64,000 nucleotides of DNA from Massilia sp. 9I (GTDB lineage: Bacteria; Pseudomonadota; Gammaproteobacteria; Burkholderiales; Burkholderiaceae_D): assembly GCF_902506415.1 (NCBI RefSeq), contig NZ_LR733275.1, positions 5,449,515 through 5,513,514 on the forward strand. The letters run 5' to 3'. Position numbers and translations under genes: made by a program. Below, one piece after another: positions 50,871 to 59,275 of this stretch. The notes beneath the pieces are model-generated. The model had not been told where the DNA came from. It saw only the letters and a program-made list of their open reading frames with translations, and searched no databases. Position 1 is the stretch's first letter, and each line of letters opens with the position of its first letter.

Positions 50871-51765
50871 GGCCGCCCTCGATCGCACCGAATTTGCCGA
50901 ACTGCTCATGCGGCGTGCTGCCCCAGATGTCCATCGTCCGCGAATGCATTTCGAGCATGCGCGGTTCGCGAGGATTCTCTTCGTGGATCTCCTCCATTCC
51001 GAAGCTGAACTCCATCGTCATGCCATCCGGATCCAGGAAATACAGGAAAATGCTGGTGGAAGGCAGATGACGACCTGGTCCGAACACGATCTGCACTCCG
51101 GCCTTTTTCATGCGGTTGATGGCGGCGCCGATATCGTCGATGTCCGACACCATGAAGTTGACATGGTGGAGGTGATCGCGCTCGCTCTTGCCGACAGCCA
51201 GTGCGTGGTGCAGCGGATTCGGGAAGCAGCGCATCCAGGAAAACTTGTTTTCGACGAAATCCGATACCGTGAAGTTGAACACCTCGCTCAGCGTACGCAC
51301 CGACTCCGCATACTTGCGGGCGCCGAGCACGACATGGCCAATGCGAGCGATCTTGGTCACCGTGGGGTTGAACGGCACGGCCATCTGGATCATGCGGTCA
51401 TAGAACTCGAGCATCAGGCCCGAATTCGGCTCGCGAACACGGAAAGCGGGGCCGATGCCGAGCGCAGTGCTTTCGGCTGGATCGATCCACTGAGGCGCCA
51501 TGCCGCTCTCGGCCAGGTGCGCGAAAGCGCGCTCGAGGTCGGCCTTGGTCGCCATTTTGTAGGCGACTCGCTTGATCCCAGCTGACGGGGCCTGGTACAG
51601 GATCAGGCTGTGATGGTCCTGGCCGCAACGCAGGAATGCCATGCGCTCATCCATCGTCACGACTTCCAGGCCCATCAGGTCCCGATAGAACGGGACCGAC
51701 CGCTCAAGGCTGGTGACGTTAAGGGCGGCATAGCCCAGCTTTTCATAACGGAATGGTAGTGTCAC
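50863..51765 (-). CDS. Extradiol ring-cleavage dioxygenase (VOC type), CmtC-like
   Basis: A 300-residue type I extradiol dioxygenase with two VOC modules (about 5-125 and 140-265). Iron ligands are H144 (RIGHVVL), H201 (or H200, in LHHVNFMV) and E252 (MTMEFSF). It should open the catechol carboxylate ring. The order alpha, beta, extradiol, dehydrogenase parallels p-cumate/2,3-dihydroxy-p-cumate clusters. It begins with GTG at 51765, preceded by AAGGAA; upstream in-frame sequence is not conserved. Confidence 0.9.
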   Translation of the reverse strand: MTLPFRYEKLGYAALNVTSLERSVPFYRDLMGLEVVTMDERMAFLRCGQDHHSLILYQAPSAGIKRVAYKMATKADLERAFAHLAESGMAPQWIDPAESTALGIGPAFRVREPNSGLMLEFYDRMIQMAVPFNPTVTKIARIGHVVLGARKYAESVRTLSEVFNFTVSDFVENKFSWMRCFPNPLHHALAVGKSERDHLHHVNFMVSDIDDIGAAINRMKKAGVQIVFGPGRHLPSTSIFLYFLDPDGMTMEFSFGMEEIHEENPREPRMLEMHSRTMDIWGSTPHEQFGKFGAIEGGHD

Positions 51766-51823
51766 GGTGCTTTCCTTCGTAGTGGGAGCATGCGCATGCG
51801 GCCCGCGCAGCGGGCCGTGCGGC

Positions 51824-52309
51824 TTACAGCAGGATGCTGACCCGTCCTTGCGGCCGCAGGCCGTCCAGGTCGAGCAGGCAACGTTTTTTTCTGATGCGCA
51901 GGGCGTCGCCCTCGCGGCACAGCAGGTAGTGGTAGGCGCCGACGAACAGGTCGGTATTTCCCCACTTGGTGCGGTAGACGGCAAAGGCGGCGCTGACCAG
52001 GATGTCATCCCCCTCGGCGCCCAGCACCCGGACGTTGCTCACGAGGTGGCGCGTCCGGGAGCGCGGCGATTCGGACCACATGCTCTTTTTGTTCAAGCGG
52101 ATCACGCGCTGCTCCAGACGTGTGCGATCGTCCGCGATGTAGAACAGGCTATTGTCCGGATCGGCATCCTTGGCCAGGTCGGTCGACGGTACTTCGTAGC
52201 GCGCGTCGGTCGCGTACAGGGCCAGCCAGTCATTGAGTTTCCACTGGTCGAGCAGGTCGGCCTCCAGGAACAGCAGGTCCTCGACAGCGCTGCGGGTCGG
52301 CAGGTTCAT
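51824..52309 (-). CDS. Ring-hydroxylating dioxygenase beta subunit
   Basis: A 161-residue small subunit of the NTF2-like fold. Family segments are DLLFLEADLLDQWKLNDW, YEVPSTD, SRTRHLVSNVRV and the C-terminal KKRCLLDLDGL. It stabilises the alpha3beta3 hexamer and has no cofactor. The ATG at 52309 follows AAGGAG and overlaps the alpha stop by 4 bases (ATGA), so the two are made in equal amounts. Confidence 0.93.
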   Translation of the reverse strand: MNLPTRSAVEDLLFLEADLLDQWKLNDWLALYATDARYEVPSTDLAKDADPDNSLFYIADDRTRLEQRVIRLNKKSMWSESPRSRTRHLVSNVRVLGAEGDDILVSAAFAVYRTKWGNTDLFVGAYHYLLCREGDALRIRKKRCLLDLDGLRPQGRVSILL

Positions 52310-53598
52310 TTGCGCGCTCCTTTCCGGTCGATTGCCGGCTGAATGCGGCGGCCCCATTCCGACCAGAAGCTGCGCATCTGGATTTCGTCAGAATAGCCCG
52401 CTTCCATGCCCATCCCTTTCGACATGTCGTTCCATTGCACATGCTGTTCCATGCCGTTCTGGTAACCGCTCTGGCAGGATTCGAGCGCCTCGACATCGTC
52501 GGGCGTGGCGAAGCCGCCTGGCCCGAGGAATTCAAGAAAGTTATCGAGGCGGTACTTGCGCGCCCACTCCGATTCGGTTTGAGGCGCCATCGCCCAGCCG
52601 GTCACGTGCAGGCTGTTCGGTGCAGTCGGAAAGAAGGTGCGGAAGGTCAGCGCCATGATGTCGTTGATGACGAGATTCGGGAAGATCAGCAGGTTGCGGT
52701 TCTTGAGCGCAATGCGGTCCGCCTTTTCTTTCCCATGTAGCTCCTCCAGGCGGGCGCGGATCGCATCCACCTCCACCTTGCCCTGTTCGCCCCAGGCCGG
52801 CACCCAGTTCGCGATCGGACGCCCCCATGGTGCGCTGTACTCGATCACGGCGTGCCCATTGTCCAGCTTGGTGCCGACGCCTTCGAGCCCGACCTTGTTC
52901 ATGCCCTTGCCGTGGATGTTGGCGAGGTAGTCGAGGTAGGTCGAGTGGGTGGTCGCTGCGTGGTACCCGTCGATGCTGTTCTCCACCAGCAGCTTCCAGT
53001 TTGCGCGCAGGGAGTATTCCTGCATGCCATTGACGGCTACAAGGCCCGATTCGGCCTGGTCGAGTACCAGATCGAGGTATTCGCGTGCGTTTCCCAGGTA
53101 TTCTTCGATCGACACGGTGGTTTGCGAAAAATTGACGAAGCACAGTCCGCGGTAGTTGGCAAAGCGGGGTACCGCCACCAGGTTGCCACGCTGCTGCTCC
53201 TTGAAATGCACGCTGTAGCGGTCCGCGCCGGGCTGGCTCTTCAGGCTGCCGTTATTCGCGAAGATCCAGCCGTGATAGAAGCACTGGAAATGCTTGGCAT
53301 TGCCCTTTTGCTCACGGCACACCTCGGCACCGCGGTGGGGACAGGTATTGAAAAACGCGTTCAAGCGGCCGTCCGAATCGCGATTGAAGATCAGGTTGCG
53401 CCGCGCAATAGTGCGGCGCACGTAATCGCCGTTCTTGCTCACCTCGGATTCATGACCGACATACAGCCAGCACTTGTTGAACAGCTCCTCGTACTCCGCC
53501 TCGAACACGTCTGCGGAGGTAAACGCCGCCCGCGCGACCTGAAACATTCCTTGCTGTTCGTTCTCGACGACAAGCGCTTGCACATCTGATCCAGCCAT
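52306..53598 (-). CDS. Rieske ring-hydroxylating dioxygenase alpha subunit, CmtAb-like
   Basis: A 430-residue catalytic subunit. The Rieske cluster ligands are C86/H88 and C106/H109. The mononuclear iron motif D210-GY-H213-AATT-H218 holds the bridging Asp and two His. The opening FNKCWLYVGHESE and the chain length resemble p-cumate 2,3-dioxygenase large subunits as I remember them; benzoate/anthranilate-type enzymes are the alternative. It is the first gene of the 13-gene operon, directly behind the promoter/operator at 53663-53719, with AAAGGAG before its ATG. Confidence 0.92.
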   Translation of the reverse strand: MAGSDVQALVVENEQQGMFQVARAAFTSADVFEAEYEELFNKCWLYVGHESEVSKNGDYVRRTIARRNLIFNRDSDGRLNAFFNTCPHRGAEVCREQKGNAKHFQCFYHGWIFANNGSLKSQPGADRYSVHFKEQQRGNLVAVPRFANYRGLCFVNFSQTTVSIEEYLGNAREYLDLVLDQAESGLVAVNGMQEYSLRANWKLLVENSIDGYHAATTHSTYLDYLANIHGKGMNKVGLEGVGTKLDNGHAVIEYSAPWGRPIANWVPAWGEQGKVEVDAIRARLEELHGKEKADRIALKNRNLLIFPNLVINDIMALTFRTFFPTAPNSLHVTGWAMAPQTESEWARKYRLDNFLEFLGPGGFATPDDVEALESCQSGYQNGMEQHVQWNDMSKGMGMEAGYSDEIQMRSFWSEWGRRIQPAIDRKGARK

Positions 53599-53659
53599 CT
53601 CTGTCTCCTTTATTCTGTGCCGTTGTCGGATTGGCCGAGGAGAGCTAATTCCCGGTCAA

Positions 53660-53719
53660 CTAACAAACCGACCATCCTGTCGGTAAATGAAATATACAAG
53701 GCCAAAATTCCTGAGTCAA
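53660..53719 (-). promoter_or_regulatory. Promoter and CymR-like operator of the catabolic operon
   Basis: Reading the minus strand: -35 TTGACT (53714-53719), 17-base spacer, -10 TATATT (53691-53696). Seven bases further lies a dyad CCGAC-N6-GTCGG (53668-53683), flanked on its downstream side by TTTGTTAG. It covers the expected transcription start, the usual place for a repressor. The core GACAGGATGGTC and the TTTGT flank match the CymR operator pattern GACAATCTGGTC ... TTTGT. Confidence 0.8.
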
Positions 53720-53856
53720 GCATTACTGCGCGTTGTTTGGCACCTGACATGGTGTGCGCATTCCGCGCCGAGACGGCAGGCTTCTGGAACCATGGCGCAG
53801 CGGGAGCCGTTGTAATATCATCCCGAAGTCTTAACTTTTTGAAATCTCCAGCCAAC

Positions 53857-54507
53857 ATGAGTGCCACACAGACAGGACGCCGCTCACAGGCGGAGCGCAG
53901 CGCCGAAACGAAAGAACGCATCATCCTCGCGGCCATCAATCTATTGCGCAGCCGCGGCTTTGCCGGCCTGCGAGTTGCCGACGTCACCGAGGAAGCCGGG
54001 GTGTCGCGCGGCGCGCAGAGCCACCATTTCCATTCCAAGGCGGATCTTGTGCTGGCCGTGTTCGCCAGGATGTTCGAGGATGCGGGACGGGAGAGTGCCG
54101 GACGCCTCGCCGAGGTCGGCGAGGACGACGACATCGTTGCTGCCATGGTCGAGGACGCGGCCAACTTCTTTCTTCACCCGGACTTTGCCATCGGCCTCGA
54201 CCTGCTGGCCGCCGCCGAGCGCGACCCGGAACTGCGCGAAGGCGTGCGTGCCATCTCCCGTGATAACCGACTTGCGGTTGAAGATGCCTGGCTGGCCGAA
54301 CTGGAGCGGCGCGGCGTCTCGCACGAGGCCGCGCTTGACATCCTGTGGCTGGTCTTCAGCACGATCCGCGGCCTGTCTGTCCGCATGCTGTGGCAGGTCG
54401 ACACCCCGCGGTTCGAGCGTGTCAAGCAGCTGGCCTACGAGGCTGGCCGCGCCCTCTATCTCGACAGCGGCGGCAAGCCCGCCAAAAACAAGAAGCACGC
54501 CGCCTGA
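53857..54507 (+). CDS. TetR-family regulator B, CymR-like
   Basis: A 216-residue TetR repressor, clearly a paralogue of the regulator at 49453-50094 (shared GLRVADVT, AGVSRGAQ, DPELRE, WLxFSxIRGLSVR, RFERVK). It also matches the CymR pattern. It is divergent from the catabolic operon and about 110 bases upstream of the envelope operon's promoter, so it sits between the two operators it may control. I chose ATG 53857; the ribosome site is poor and no clear promoter is seen in 53720-53856. The C-terminus is Lys-rich. Confidence 0.85.
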   Translation: MSATQTGRRSQAERSAETKERIILAAINLLRSRGFAGLRVADVTEEAGVSRGAQSHHFHSKADLVLAVFARMFEDAGRESAGRLAEVGEDDDIVAAMVEDAANFFLHPDFAIGLDLLAAAERDPELREGVRAISRDNRLAVEDAWLAELERRGVSHEAALDILWLVFSTIRGLSVRMLWQVDTPRFERVKQLAYEAGRALYLDSGGKPAKNKKHAA

Positions 54508-54616
54508 CCCTCCGGACGACACGTCCACCACCTCCCTTCGTTCTCCCTCCATTCGATCGACTTGGCCGGCCGCCGCGCCGGCCCGCTCCTGCGCGCGCCA
54601 ATCTTTCCAAAACAAC

Positions 54617-54669
54617 TTGACACCACGATACGAGCTCCATATATTTGCAGACAGACTGGTCTGTTTGTA
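54617..54669 (+). promoter_or_regulatory. Promoter and CymR-like operator of the envelope operon
   Basis: -35 TTGACA (54617-54622), 17-base spacer, -10 TATATT (54640-54645). Two bases on lies dyad CAGAC-N6-GTCTG (54648-54663), followed by TTTGTAA. From memory, the P. putida CymR operator has the same right half (CTGGTCTGTTTGTA, identical here) and differs at about six left-half positions. It drives the DUF1302 operon; the untranslated leader is about 130 bases. Confidence 0.88.
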
Positions 54670-54802
54670 ATGGAGCGTGGGCGACGGCCCTGCCGCTCGC
54701 AGAAAGAAGCATAAAAAAGCAGCGACTCGTTCGCGCGTGGCCGCCACGGATCGGGAGGCTTCGCCACACCACAATTCAAACGATCCATTGGAGGAGACAT
54801 AG

Positions 54803-56662
54803 ATGAGAAAGCACTATCCGGAGCCGGAGCGGAGCCGGCCTGTCGCGCAGCACCCGACGACGTTGCCGCGCAAGGCGGTCATGTGTTCGCTGCTGGCCCT
54901 TGCGGGCCTGCATTCCGGCGCCGGGATGGCGGCCGAGTTCGTGACAGCCAATGGCGTCGAGGTCCGCACCTCGCTCAACGCCTCGCTCGGCACCAGCATG
55001 CGCATGCGCGAAGCCGACAAGGCCCTGATCATGGTCGGCAACGGCGGTACGGGAGGCTCGAGCCATGACGACGGCAATCTCAACTACGACAAGCACGACA
55101 CGTTTTCCACCATCGCGAAACTGATCGGCGAGGTTTCGCTCAAGCGCGACAATGTCGGCGTCTTCCTGCGCGCCAAGGCCTGGCACGATTTCGAACTGAA
55201 CAACAGCGGCGTCCCCCATGGCAGTTCGGCGAATCGCTTTACGCCGGGTGCAGCCTTGAATGACGACGATTTCGATCGCCTGTCCAAGTTCTCGGGCGTG
55301 GCCCTGCTCGATGCCTACGCATCCTGGAATACCGAACTGGGCGAGGATCGCCCGCTCAGCATCAAGCTCGGCAACCAAGTGGTGAACTGGGGAGAAAGCC
55401 TCTTTGTCTCCGGCATCAACCAGTTCGGCGCCTTCGACCTGTCCGCATCGCGCCGTCCCGGTTCGCAGGTCAAGGAAATCCTGATGCCGATTCCCCAGGT
55501 CTGGGCCAACCTCGGCATCACCGACAACCTGAGCGCCGAAGCCTTCTACCAATTCAGGTGGAAGAAAAACATCCTCGACGGCTGCGGTACCTACTGGTCG
55601 ATCTCGGACGTCTACAACTGCTCTGACCGCGGAGTCAACGTGCCCGCCGGTCCGCTGGCCAATTCGCCCGACCGGGTAACGAATGCCAACGGCACCGCGA
55701 TCCTCGCCAATGCCGGCGACATCGATGGCAAGGACAGCGGCCAGTTCGGCCTCGCCCTGCGCTACTTCTCGCAGGAGCTCGCTACCGAATTCGGCGCCTA
55801 CGCGGTGAACTATCACCAGCGCTCGCCGGTCATCAGCATCCTGTTCAACGCGAGCCCTGCGCCGTCGGCCTTTGCCTCCGGCACCAGCCGCCTGCAATAC
55901 GCCTGGGACTGGTCGGGCGAGGACATCAAGGTGTTCGGACTAAGCTTCTCCACGAGCCTGGGCGGCTGGTCGGTGTTTGGCGAAGCCAGCAAGACCAAGG
56001 ACCTGCCCGTGCAGCTGAACGGACTGGACCTGCTGCGCGGCGCTTCCGCCGGTGTCGGACCGCTGGGCTTCCTGGCCGCGACGCCGCGTAACGCCAACAT
56101 CCTGTTTACCGGCTATGAACGAAAGGACAAGAGCCAGTTCCAGGTATCGACCCTGAAGATCTTCCCGCGTGTGCTGGGTGCCGAGTCCGTGACCCTGCTC
56201 GGGGAGGTGGCCTACCAGCGCTGGTCAGGGATCGGCGACCCCAACACGGGCAAGCGCTACGGCCGCGCATTTGTGTATGGCCAGGCAACCACTTCAACCC
56301 TCACCAACTGCACGGCCGGGGGCGCTGCCGGCGCCGGCAATCCAGCGCCGGCGTATTGCGAGAACGAGGGCTTTGCAACGTCCAGTGCCTGGGGATACCG
56401 GATCAACCTCGAAGGCAGCTACCCGGACGTCATGGCCGGTGTCAACCTCAAACCACGGGTGTTCTGGTCGCACGACGTCAAGGGCTACTCGGCCGACTCG
56501 CAGTTCGTCGAGGATCGCAAGATGCTCGGGCTCGGCGCCCGCTTCGACTACCTCGGCAAGTACTACGCCGACCTGAGCTACAACCGCTTCAACCGCAAGG
56601 CGAAGTACGACACCTTCCATGACCGCGACTTCGTGTCCGCTGTGGTCGGCGTCAATTTCTAA
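54803..56662 (+). CDS. DUF1302 outer-membrane protein
   Basis: A 619-residue exported protein with signal peptide (cleavage near GMAAEF, residue about 47, after an unusually long basic leader). Typical DUF1302 features are the N-terminal ATN/NGVEVRTS strand, LGNQVVNWGESLF and a C-terminal aromatic strand ending VVGVNF. It is probably a large barrel for uptake or retention of hydrophobic compounds; members sit in steroid, terpene and alkane clusters. It is the first gene of the CymR-like-controlled operon. TTGGAGGAGA is a strong ribosome site. It may replace the CymD/TodX-type channel of P. putida clusters. Confidence 0.88.
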   Translation: MRKHYPEPERSRPVAQHPTTLPRKAVMCSLLALAGLHSGAGMAAEFVTANGVEVRTSLNASLGTSMRMREADKALIMVGNGGTGGSSHDDGNLNYDKHDTFSTIAKLIGEVSLKRDNVGVFLRAKAWHDFELNNSGVPHGSSANRFTPGAALNDDDFDRLSKFSGVALLDAYASWNTELGEDRPLSIKLGNQVVNWGESLFVSGINQFGAFDLSASRRPGSQVKEILMPIPQVWANLGITDNLSAEAFYQFRWKKNILDGCGTYWSISDVYNCSDRGVNVPAGPLANSPDRVTNANGTAILANAGDIDGKDSGQFGLALRYFSQELATEFGAYAVNYHQRSPVISILFNASPAPSAFASGTSRLQYAWDWSGEDIKVFGLSFSTSLGGWSVFGEASKTKDLPVQLNGLDLLRGASAGVGPLGFLAATPRNANILFTGYERKDKSQFQVSTLKIFPRVLGAESVTLLGEVAYQRWSGIGDPNTGKRYGRAFVYGQATTSTLTNCTAGGAAGAGNPAPAYCENEGFATSSAWGYRINLEGSYPDVMAGVNLKPRVFWSHDVKGYSADSQFVEDRKMLGLGARFDYLGKYYADLSYNRFNRKAKYDTFHDRDFVSAVVGVNF

Positions 56663-56681
56663 GACATAGACAGGAGACACG

Positions 56682-58031
56682 ATGAAAACCACTACGACGG
56701 CATTCCGCCGCGCCGCACTGATCATCCTCGCCGCCGCCGGCAATGCAATGGCCGACCTGACGCCGGAGGAGGTCGCGCGGCTGGGCAAGGACCTCACGCC
56801 GGTCGGCGCGGAACGCGCGGGGAACAAGGACGGCAGCATTCCTCCTTGGGAAGGCGGACTTACTTCGGCGCCGGCCGGCTTCGACCGCAGCAAGGGCTAC
56901 GCAGATCCGTTTGCGTCGGACAAGGTGTTGTACACGGTGACCGCCGCCAACGCCGACCAGTACAAAGACCTGCTGGCGCCCGGACAACTTGCCATGCTCA
57001 AGCGCTACCCGACGTACAAGATGCAGGTCTACCAGAGCCGCCGCACCGCCGCCTATCCGAAGTCGATCTATGACCTCGCCCGCAGCGAAGGCGCGCAAAC
57101 CAAGCTGGCAGACGGCGGCAATGGTGTGATCGGCATGAGCAAGGGCACCATCCCCTTCCCGGTGCCGAGAAACGGCCTGGAGGTGCAATGGAATCACCAG
57201 GCGCGCTATTTCGGCGGTTCGTGGACTCGCTACAACGCGGAATTCCCGGTCCAGTCGAATGGTGCGTTCACGCCGACGACACGTGACGAGACCTTCGTCG
57301 CGCCCTGGGCGCTCGACAAGACCGATCCGAACCGCCTGTACTATTACCTGGCCAAGCTGACCGGCCCCTCCAACGTGGCCGGCGACGGCGTGCTGGTGCA
57401 CGAGCCGCAAGACCAGGTCAAGGAGCCGCGCCTGGCGTGGATCTACAACCCCGGGACCCGGCGCGTGCTGCGCGCGCCGCAGTTTGCCTACGATGCGCCC
57501 GGTACCGGTTCGGATGGCTTGCGCACCATCGACGACCACCTGGGCTTCAATGGCGCACCCGACCGTTTCGACTGGAAGCTGATCGGCAAGAAGGAGATGC
57601 TGATCTCTTACAACAACTTCAAGCTGAGCGACAAGAGCCTGAAGTACAAGGACATCATCCAGCCGACCAACATCCGGGCCGACCTGCCCCGCTACGAAAA
57701 GCATCGCGTCTGGGTGGTCGAAGCCACTGTCAAAAAGGGCATGCGCCACATTTACGCCAAGCGCGTGTTTTACATCGACGAAGACAGCTGGTCGATCGCC
57801 CACGCCGACCAGTACGACGGCCGTGGGGAACTATGGCGCGTGCGCGAAACGCACCTGATGCCCTATTACGACCAGCCCATGACCTGGGCCATCACCGAGG
57901 TGCTCTACGACCTGCAGTCGCGCCGCTACCTGGTCACCGGCATGATGAACGAGGAGAAGCCGATGCGTTTCGGCGAGAAGATGACGCTCAAGTCCTTCGC
58001 GCCTGAAGCGATGCGTCGCCAAGGCAACTAA
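56682..58031 (+). CDS. DUF1329 exported protein
   Basis: A 449-residue periplasmic protein with signal peptide (cleavage near GNAMA, residue 24). DUF1329 marks include the opening LTPEEVARLGKDLTPVGAE, GTIPFPVPRNGLEVQWNHQ and RVFYIDEDSWSI. The fold is related to the lipoprotein-carrier LolA/LolB type, so it may carry a lipid or hydrophobic substrate across the periplasm. It almost always follows a DUF1302 gene, as here (20-base gap). The function is unproven. Confidence 0.88.
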   Translation: MKTTTTAFRRAALIILAAAGNAMADLTPEEVARLGKDLTPVGAERAGNKDGSIPPWEGGLTSAPAGFDRSKGYADPFASDKVLYTVTAANADQYKDLLAPGQLAMLKRYPTYKMQVYQSRRTAAYPKSIYDLARSEGAQTKLADGGNGVIGMSKGTIPFPVPRNGLEVQWNHQARYFGGSWTRYNAEFPVQSNGAFTPTTRDETFVAPWALDKTDPNRLYYYLAKLTGPSNVAGDGVLVHEPQDQVKEPRLAWIYNPGTRRVLRAPQFAYDAPGTGSDGLRTIDDHLGFNGAPDRFDWKLIGKKEMLISYNNFKLSDKSLKYKDIIQPTNIRADLPRYEKHRVWVVEATVKKGMRHIYAKRVFYIDEDSWSIAHADQYDGRGELWRVRETHLMPYYDQPMTWAITEVLYDLQSRRYLVTGMMNEEKPMRFGEKMTLKSFAPEAMRRQGN

Positions 58032-58095
58032 GCGCCATGCAAGGCCGCGGCCCCGGTCGCGGCCTGCTTTCTTTTTCGTTACAGCGAGTCATCCA

Positions 58096-59259
58096 ATGCA
58101 AGCCCGACCTCTCCCCATTCAGCCATCCGCGTCGACATCCTCTTTGTTCAGGCTGCTCGTGCTGGCCACCGCCGCGCTGGCGCTGGCCCCCGCCCCCGCC
58201 ACCGCCGCCATCGACCTGTTGAAGGTCCCTGCCCTGCAATCCCCGATCGCCGCTAAGGGCACACTGCTGGCAGTGGCCAATGCCGGCAAGGCGATCGTCG
58301 CAGCAGGCGAACGCGGCATCATCGTCTACTCGCACGATCAGGGCGTCACCTGGCGGCAAGCCCGGGTACCGGTATCGGTCACCCTCACCTCACTGTATTT
58401 CGTCTCCGACCAGCTCGGCTGGGCGGCTGGCCACGACGGCGTGATCCTGCGCACGGTCGACGGCGCCCGCACCTGGCACAAACAGTTCGACGGCAACGTG
58501 GCCAATGCCCTGATGCTAGACGATCTGAGGCGACGCCGCGCCGCGGCACAGGCGGCCGGGGCGGCGCAGGCCGAGCTCGCCGACACCCTGGACAACGCCG
58601 TCGCCGACCTGGAAGGAAGCGCCGCCTTCGGTCCCTCCCTGCCGCTGCTCGGGATCTGGTTCGCCGACGCCGACCGTGGCCTTGCCGTGGGCGCATTCGG
58701 TCAGTTGTTTCACACCGCCGACGGCGGCCGCAACTGGGCAACCTGGGGCGCCCGCATCGACAATCCGGAAGGTTTTCATTACAACAGCATCAACCGGATT
58801 GGCGACGGCAGCCTGGTAATCGCCGGTGAAGCCGGCAAGCTGCGCCGTTCGCGGGACGGCGGAGCCAGCTGGGAAACCCTGGATACCGGCTACGCCGGCC
58901 ATCTGTATGGTGTGCTTGCCCCGGCGGGCAGCAAGGCCATCGTCGCATTCGGCTTCGGCGGCACGGTGCTGCGTTCCGAAGACGACGGCAAGAGCTGGAA
59001 GGCGCTGCCCAGGCTGGTCAACAAGGCACTGGTCGGCGGCATGGTCGCGCCCGACGGCAGCCTGGCGCTTGCCGCCGGCGACGGCCAAGTGCTGGTGAGC
59101 CGTGACGGAGGCGCCAGCTTCACCCTGGTCAAGGCGGGTGCCGGCCGGCCACTCGCCGCCCTGCTGCCGCAGCCCCTGGGCGACAAGCGCCTGCTCGCCG
59201 CCGGATCCGGCGGGACACGCATCCTCGTGCTGGACCAACCGCCTCACGCAAGCCCTTGA
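58096..59259 (+). CDS. Ycf48-like beta-propeller protein, exported
   Basis: A 387-residue protein with an N-terminal signal segment (LLVLATAALALAPAPATAA). It is made of repeated YCF48/BNR units with SxDxGxxW motifs (SHDQGVTW, TVDGARTW, TADGGRNW, SRDGGASW, SEDDGKSW, SRDGGASF), giving a seven-bladed propeller in the periplasm. In known clusters it accompanies DUF1302, DUF1329 and MMPL proteins and may help assemble them. It lies 64 bases after DUF1329 and 16 before the RND gene. Confidence 0.88.
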   Translation: MQARPLPIQPSASTSSLFRLLVLATAALALAPAPATAAIDLLKVPALQSPIAAKGTLLAVANAGKAIVAAGERGIIVYSHDQGVTWRQARVPVSVTLTSLYFVSDQLGWAAGHDGVILRTVDGARTWHKQFDGNVANALMLDDLRRRRAAAQAAGAAQAELADTLDNAVADLEGSAAFGPSLPLLGIWFADADRGLAVGAFGQLFHTADGGRNWATWGARIDNPEGFHYNSINRIGDGSLVIAGEAGKLRRSRDGGASWETLDTGYAGHLYGVLAPAGSKAIVAFGFGGTVLRSEDDGKSWKALPRLVNKALVGGMVAPDGSLALAAGDGQVLVSRDGGASFTLVKAGAGRPLAALLPQPLGDKRLLAAGSGGTRILVLDQPPHASP

Positions 59260-59275
59260 ACCGAGCGAGCTACCT

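Noticed and set aside
53617..53856. Long N-terminal extension of TetR regulator B
   Set aside because: It would run through the catabolic operon's promoter and operator and lacks TetR similarity; the DNA-binding domain begins just after ATG 53857.
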